Shown here: positions 63,058-64,000 of the stretch, piece after piece | Layout: each line of letters starts with the position of its first letter | How positions within the stretch are numbered: the first letter of the stretch is position 1 | Source of the DNA: Tahibacter sp042701255 | GTDB taxonomy: Bacteria; Pseudomonadota; Gammaproteobacteria; Xanthomonadales; Rhodanobacteraceae | Reading direction: 5' to 3' | Assembly: GCF_042701255.1 (NCBI RefSeq) | Contig: NZ_CP170554.1 | Location: 1,426,001-1,490,000, forward strand | Length of the DNA stretch: 64,000 nt | The notes under the pieces: generated by a model | What the model saw: the letters and a program-made list of their open reading frames with translations, nothing else | Database searches by the model: none | What the model was told of the DNA's origin: nothing | Translations under genes and position numbers: made by a program

Positions 63058-64000
63058 CAGACGGTTTCCGTGACTTTGTTGAGATGCGGCGGCAGGTCCG
63101 GATTGTGGCCGCGGCGCAGCGCGAGCGCATTGCAGGCGCGATAGAAGCTCTGCACCTGCAGCAAGGGGGCGACGGCCGGGTGCACGCGCCCGGGCAGCGG
63201 CAGGTCGCTGCCGGCCGGATCGCCGGGCGCGGCGACGAACACGCGCGCGCCGCGCGCCCGGAATTCCTGCGCCGCGGCCAGGGTGCCGGCCTGGGTGCCG
63301 TCGTCCTGGGCGAACACGAGCAGCGGGAAGCCTTCGCCGATCAGCGCCATCGGGCCGTGCTTGACCTCGGCCGCGCTGAACGCTTCCGCATGCAGGCCGC
63401 TGGTCTCCTTGAACTTGAGTGCGGCCTCCTGAGCGGCGCCGAGACCGAGGCCGCGGCCGAGCACGAACAGGTTGCGCGACGATGCGAGTCCGTCGACGAG
63501 CGCCGACCAGTCGTTGTCCCAGCCGCGCGTCAGTGCGGTCGGCAGGTCGGTCAACGCGTCGTCGAGCTCGCGTCGCGCGCTCCAGGCGGCGGCGAGCTGC
63601 AGCAGGGCGGCCAGGGTGCACAGATAGCTCTTGGTCGCTGCGACGCTGCGCTCGGGGCCGGCGCGCAAGGCGATGACGTCGTGCGCGACGGCGGCCAGCG
63701 GCGAATCCTCGGTATTGACCAGGGCCAGCACCTGCGCACCGGCCGCGCGCGCGGCTTCGGCGCTGCGCACGAGGTCGGGGCTCTTGCCGGATTGCGAGAT
63801 CGCGACGAACAGCGCGCCGTCGAGCTGCAGCGGCGCGGCGTAGACCGAGGTCACCGACGGCGACGCCGACGCGACGCTCAAGCCCAGCTGGGTTTCGAAC
63901 AGGTATTTCGCGAACGTCGCCGCGTGGTCGGAGCTGCCGCGCGCGCAGGTGACGATGAAGCGCGGCGGGCGGGCGCGCAGCCGCGCGGCGAGATTTCCTA
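63057..64000 (-). CDS. SIS-domain glucosamine-6-phosphate deaminase (NagB-II type), 5' end outside window
   Basis: The visible 313 codons encode the C-terminal part of a GlmS-like double SIS protein without an amidotransferase domain in view. Motifs are TCARGSSDHAA, VAISQSGKSPD (sugar-phosphate binding), LVNTEDSPLA, and FKETSGLHAEAFSAAEVKHG. Such NagB-II proteins deaminate glucosamine-6-phosphate to fructose-6-phosphate, the step after NagA. The start lies beyond base 64000. The gene is cotranscribed with nagA. Confidence 0.9.
   Translation of the reverse strand, partial: GNLAARLRARPPRFIVTCARGSSDHAATFAKYLFETQLGLSVASASPSVTSVYAAPLQLDGALFVAISQSGKSPDLVRSAEAARAAGAQVLALVNTEDSPLAAVAHDVIALRAGPERSVAATKSYLCTLAALLQLAAAWSARRELDDALTDLPTALTRGWDNDWSALVDGLASSRNLFVLGRGLGLGAAQEAALKFKETSGLHAEAFSAAEVKHGPMALIGEGFPLLVFAQDDGTQAGTLAAAQEFRARGARVFVAAPGDPAGSDLPLPGRVHPAVAPLLQVQSFYRACNALALRRGHNPDLPPHLNKVTETV

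Overview
The window is 64 kb of high-GC bacterial chromosome. It most likely comes from a gammaproteobacterium of the Xanthomonadales/Lysobacterales, in or near the Rhodanobacteraceae (Dokdonella-like). This is inferred from gene content: a Lysobacter-type secreted serine protease, an AA10 LPMO, a TonB receptor next to nagA and a NagB-II type sugar isomerase, a tldD/pmbA-DUF4159-moxR-DUF58 cluster, and secreted proteins that end in a short DGFE tail. No rRNA, tRNA, phage or CRISPR was seen. One IS481-type element is present.

Layout. 0-4.4 kb: a Clp-type double AAA+ ATPase fused to a degenerate release-factor-2-like region (frame broken by one base), plus two small overlapping genes. 4.4-6.7 kb: lipoprotein dipeptidase and a MerR regulator. 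6.8-15.2 kb: a beta-propeller diguanylate cyclase, two tandem paralogs of unknown function and a B12-binding radical SAM protein, separated by palindromic repeats. 15.2-20.7 kb: chitin/cellulose-active LPMO, PsiF-like protein, lysyl-endopeptidase-like protease and an unknown secreted protein. 21.2-31.1 kb: a 3110-residue SpvB/FG-GAP/RHS protein with a C-terminal Hint domain and a ~105-residue toxin-like tip, followed after 9 bp by a probable immunity gene. 31.1-45.7 kb: single secreted or metabolic genes (amidohydrolase, SnoaL-like, CMF-like hydrolase, M36-like protein lacking HExxH, B3 metallo-beta-lactamase, aldo/keto reductase with a divergent AraC regulator, atypical SDR, GreA/GreB-like factor, MAPEG, Tat-exported phospholipase C). 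45.8-57.5 kb: a minus-strand envelope cluster: Tat-type TldD, PmbA/TldE, DUF4159, then (after two small plus-strand ORFs) MoxR, DUF58 and three membrane proteins, four of them joined by 4-bp overlaps. 57.9-59.3 kb: an IS481-family element inside a long palindromic repeat. 59.5-64 kb: GlcNAc utilisation (TonB receptor, nagA, partial NagB-II) with an 18-bp palindrome upstream of the receptor.

Themes. Many products are exported, which suits a predatory or polymer-degrading lifestyle. LPMO, TonB receptor, NagA and NagB-II together suggest chitin use. The RHS-Hint locus looks like a polymorphic toxin whose tip and immunity gene are lower in GC than the scaffold, as expected of an exchanged cassette. 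The AAA+/release-factor fusion is the most unusual architecture here.

Quality caution: two otherwise well-conserved genes (56-3374 and 53791-54488) are each broken by a single base in a short G/C run, and a third locus (53.2-53.8 kb) may be too. This may reflect assembly errors rather than real mutations.
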